Shown piece after piece: positions 7,251 to 8,612 of a DNA stretch of 8,612 nucleotides. The translations under genes and the position numbers were made by a program. Under the pieces are notes generated by a model. That model had not been told where the DNA came from and made no database searches. It was given only the letters and a program-made list of their open reading frames with translations. This stretch comes from Betaproteobacteria bacterium (GTDB taxonomy: Bacteria; Pseudomonadota; Gammaproteobacteria; Burkholderiales; SG8-39): the NCBI GenBank assembly GCA_005881355.1, contig VBDM01000044.1:510-9121 (forward strand), read 5' to 3'. The first letter of the stretch is position 1, and every line of letters starts with the position of its first letter.

Positions 7251-8362
7251 CAGGATCTCGACCCAGATACTCCAAGTCGGGCGACGGTGTGCGCCTGAAG
7301 CTCGACGGCCGCCATCGCGGGATTTACAGGCGTCACGAATATGCTGCCCACACCGGCAGCGGTCGGGCCGATCAGCACGATCTTGTCCCGGTACTTGTCG
7401 AGCGGAATCTTGCCGCTCGCCACGTCGTAGAACGAGTCCTCCTGGATCGCGGGACGGCCGTCGTGGTCCTTGTAGAAATACGTATACATCTGCATGGTCG
7501 GATCCGCGCCCACCTTGAAATTGCCGATCTGCAGCGCTTCGCCGGGACGGATCTTGATGTCTTTCGCGGTCAGGTTGAGGCTCTTTGCGACGAGCATCGC
7601 CGCGAGCGACGGGTAGTACTCTTCATAGTAGGTGACGGCGAGCGCCTCCTGCCGGATCGCTCCGTCCACGTCGGGTACCGAATTCAAATGCCCCACGGCG
7701 GCCGCGGTCGCGCCCAAAGCGTCCACGATCGGGACCTCGACGGCACTAGTCGATGGCGGCAAGTCATCGCTACCCCCCTGGAGCGTGAGCGCGTTCTTGC
7801 GTATGAATTCAGGAAGGGGCTTGTCGGGTTTGCCACGCGGCTCGCCGAAGGTAAACAGCATCGGCAGCACCACGTTGCCCGCTTTGCCAAAGCTCTCGGC
7901 GAGCTTCCGGTCAGCGTTGAGCGCGCCCTCGGCCTCCTGCAGCGTCGCTCCGATTTGAATCAGCCCGGGAGGCACACCGCGGGGCGGGGCGCTCGGGTCG
8001 GGCACGAGCCTGCGGTAGGCATCGAGGAGTTTGTTGACATACGCCAACCCCGGATCGAGCTGCGGCTCGGAGAAAAATACCGTGTAGCCGATGACCTTGG
8101 CTTTGGCGCTCGCGAGGCCTTCGACCATTTTCGCGTGGATCTCGCGCGACCAGGGCCAGCGGCCGATATTGTCGATGCTCTGCTTGTCGATCGCGATGAC
8201 CGCAACCTTGTCGGACGGGGATCGCGAGGAGGCCCGAACGCCCCAGTCGTAGGCCGAGCGCTCGAGGCCCTGGATGAGCTGGGAGCCGCCTGCAAACAGC
8301 AGCACGAGCGCAACCCCCAGACCGAGAACCCAGTCCTTCTTCCAAAACCCCGCTTTGGTCAT
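7223..8362 (-). CDS. CHASE2 sensor, N-terminal part of a frameshifted CHASE2 Ser/Thr kinase gene
   Basis: ATG at 8362 is preceded by GGGAGAGG, a good ribosome site. A membrane segment at about 11-29 is followed by an extracytoplasmic CHASE2 domain (about 33-360). Landmarks are the DKVAVIAID strand (51-59), GRWPWSRE (67-74), the VGHLNSVPDVDGAIRQE segment (223-239) and DKIVLIGPTAAG (326-337). The domain resembles the CHASE2 region of the cyclase in this window, whose equivalents are GRWPWGR and GRIVLVGTS. After Val360 the frame continues with 19 unrelated, Ser/Arg/Trp-rich residues and stops at 7223. The true continuation (membrane helices, then kinase) is in the -1 frame from about 7283. As it stands, the product would be a sensor with one membrane anchor and no output domain. 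The ligand is unknown. Confidence 0.88.
   Translation of the reverse strand: MTKAGFWKKDWVLGLGVALVLLFAGGSQLIQGLERSAYDWGVRASSRSPSDKVAVIAIDKQSIDNIGRWPWSREIHAKMVEGLASAKAKVIGYTVFFSEPQLDPGLAYVNKLLDAYRRLVPDPSAPPRGVPPGLIQIGATLQEAEGALNADRKLAESFGKAGNVVLPMLFTFGEPRGKPDKPLPEFIRKNALTLQGGSDDLPPSTSAVEVPIVDALGATAAAVGHLNSVPDVDGAIRQEALAVTYYEEYYPSLAAMLVAKSLNLTAKDIKIRPGEALQIGNFKVGADPTMQMYTYFYKDHDGRPAIQEDSFYDVASGKIPLDKYRDKIVLIGPTAAGVGSIFVTPVNPAMAAVELQAHTVARLGVSGSRSWCLLWSRST
7275..7291 (-). other. Frameshift and probable small deletion joining CHASE2 to kinase
   Basis: Reading passes from AHTV (Val360 of the sensor part, codon ending at 7283) to RPTWSIWVEIL only if the frame moves by -1, so one base, modulo three, is missing. 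No slippery heptamer or long single-base run is present. Aligned with the cyclase in this window, where 12 residues separate EVHANVI from PPY, the kinase lacks about 11 residues here. A lost segment of 3n+1 bases, for example 31 or 34, explains both the gap and the frame change. It may be a true mutation or an assembly error. Confidence 0.75.
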
Positions 8363-8612
8363 TGCCTCTCCCGTTTGTTCTTATTGTTGTTCAACGAGGG
8401 GATGTGCCTTGAGTCGCTCTTGCATTTTACGCTAACCCCCTTCTGAAATCGGCCCTCCCAGAGCGGCTGGGCGCTGCTTCGCGGTGCACCGACGGGATCA
8501 ATACGGAAGCTCGCAGGCCCCGTAGAAACCGTTTCCTGAGGCTGTATCTGAAAGTACGTAAGTTATTGAATAAACAAAATCCTAGGCGAGATTTTTACAG
8601 TGAAAAGTGGAA
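8363..8612 (-). promoter_or_regulatory. Non-coding leader upstream of the kinase gene, probable promoter region of the operon
   Basis: No gene is supported in these 250 bases on either strand. The part next to the gene holds the ribosome site (GGGAGAGG, about 8370-8363) and an A-rich stretch. TAAAAT at 8429-8424 on the minus strand, 61 bases before the ATG, is a possible -10 box, but no convincing -35 lies at normal distance. The far part (8540-8612) is clearly AT-richer than the rest of the window and contains the 11-base palindrome TTATTGAATAA (8562-8572). I assign the promoter to this region because it is the only sizeable gap before the first gene; the exact elements are uncertain. Confidence 0.35.

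Noticed and set aside
7275..7291. Programmed -1 ribosomal frameshift joining sensor and kinase
   Set aside because: No slippery X-XXY-YYZ heptamer and no convincing downstream structure; in addition about 11 residues appear to be missing, which slippage cannot explain.
6297..7298. Plus-strand open frame of about 333 codons opposite the kinase
   Set aside because: Antisense to an intact kinase domain, rich in Arg, His and Glu, and without recognisable motifs.
7208..8446. Long plus-strand open frame of about 412 codons opposite the CHASE2 sensor
   Set aside because: It lies fully antisense to a gene with clear domain motifs; the protein shows no recognisable domain and is His/Arg-rich, as expected of a GC-rich shadow frame.
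8457..8471. CCCAG/CTGGG inverted repeat as a terminator
   Set aside because: Only a 5-bp stem, with no U tract on either strand, in GC-rich sequence where such repeats are common by chance.

Overview
The window is GC-rich and densely coding, and every gene I can support lies on the minus strand. Gene types and order resemble signalling clusters of Betaproteobacteria. That placement is an inference from gene content and codon composition; no rRNA or other taxonomic marker is present. I saw no tRNA, rRNA, insertion sequence, CRISPR array, attachment site or origin.

In transcription order (right to left) the window holds: a non-coding leader (8363-8612); a CHASE2 sensor plus Ser/Thr kinase gene split by a frameshift near 7283 into an N-terminal CHASE2 part (7223-8362) and a C-terminal membrane/TPR-like/kinase part (5829-7250); a PP2C phosphatase (4989-5813); a protein with two FHA domains (4215-4967); a CHASE2-linked class III adenylate cyclase (1912-4176); a metallo-beta-lactamase-fold enzyme resembling class II cyclic-nucleotide phosphodiesterases (1128-1895); and a protein with two cyclic-nucleotide-binding domains and a rhodanese domain (1-1077), which runs off the left edge. 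Gaps between genes are 15, 21, 38, 16 and 50 bases, so one operon is likely.

The set forms two complete signalling circuits. One is Ser/Thr phosphorylation: kinase writer, PP2C eraser, FHA phosphothreonine reader. The other is cyclic nucleotide: cyclase maker, phosphodiesterase remover, cNMP-binding reader. Each circuit begins with a membrane protein carrying an extracytoplasmic CHASE2 sensor. The inference is a combined envelope-sensing module in which cAMP and protein phosphorylation are regulated together, with the rhodanese domain as a possible output.

The points most worth a second look are the frameshift, which appears to be a small deletion of about eleven codons plus one base at the CHASE2/membrane junction; the class IIIb signature of the cyclase; possible phosphothreonine sites shared between kinase and FHA protein; and a perfect hairpin over the FHA stop codon.
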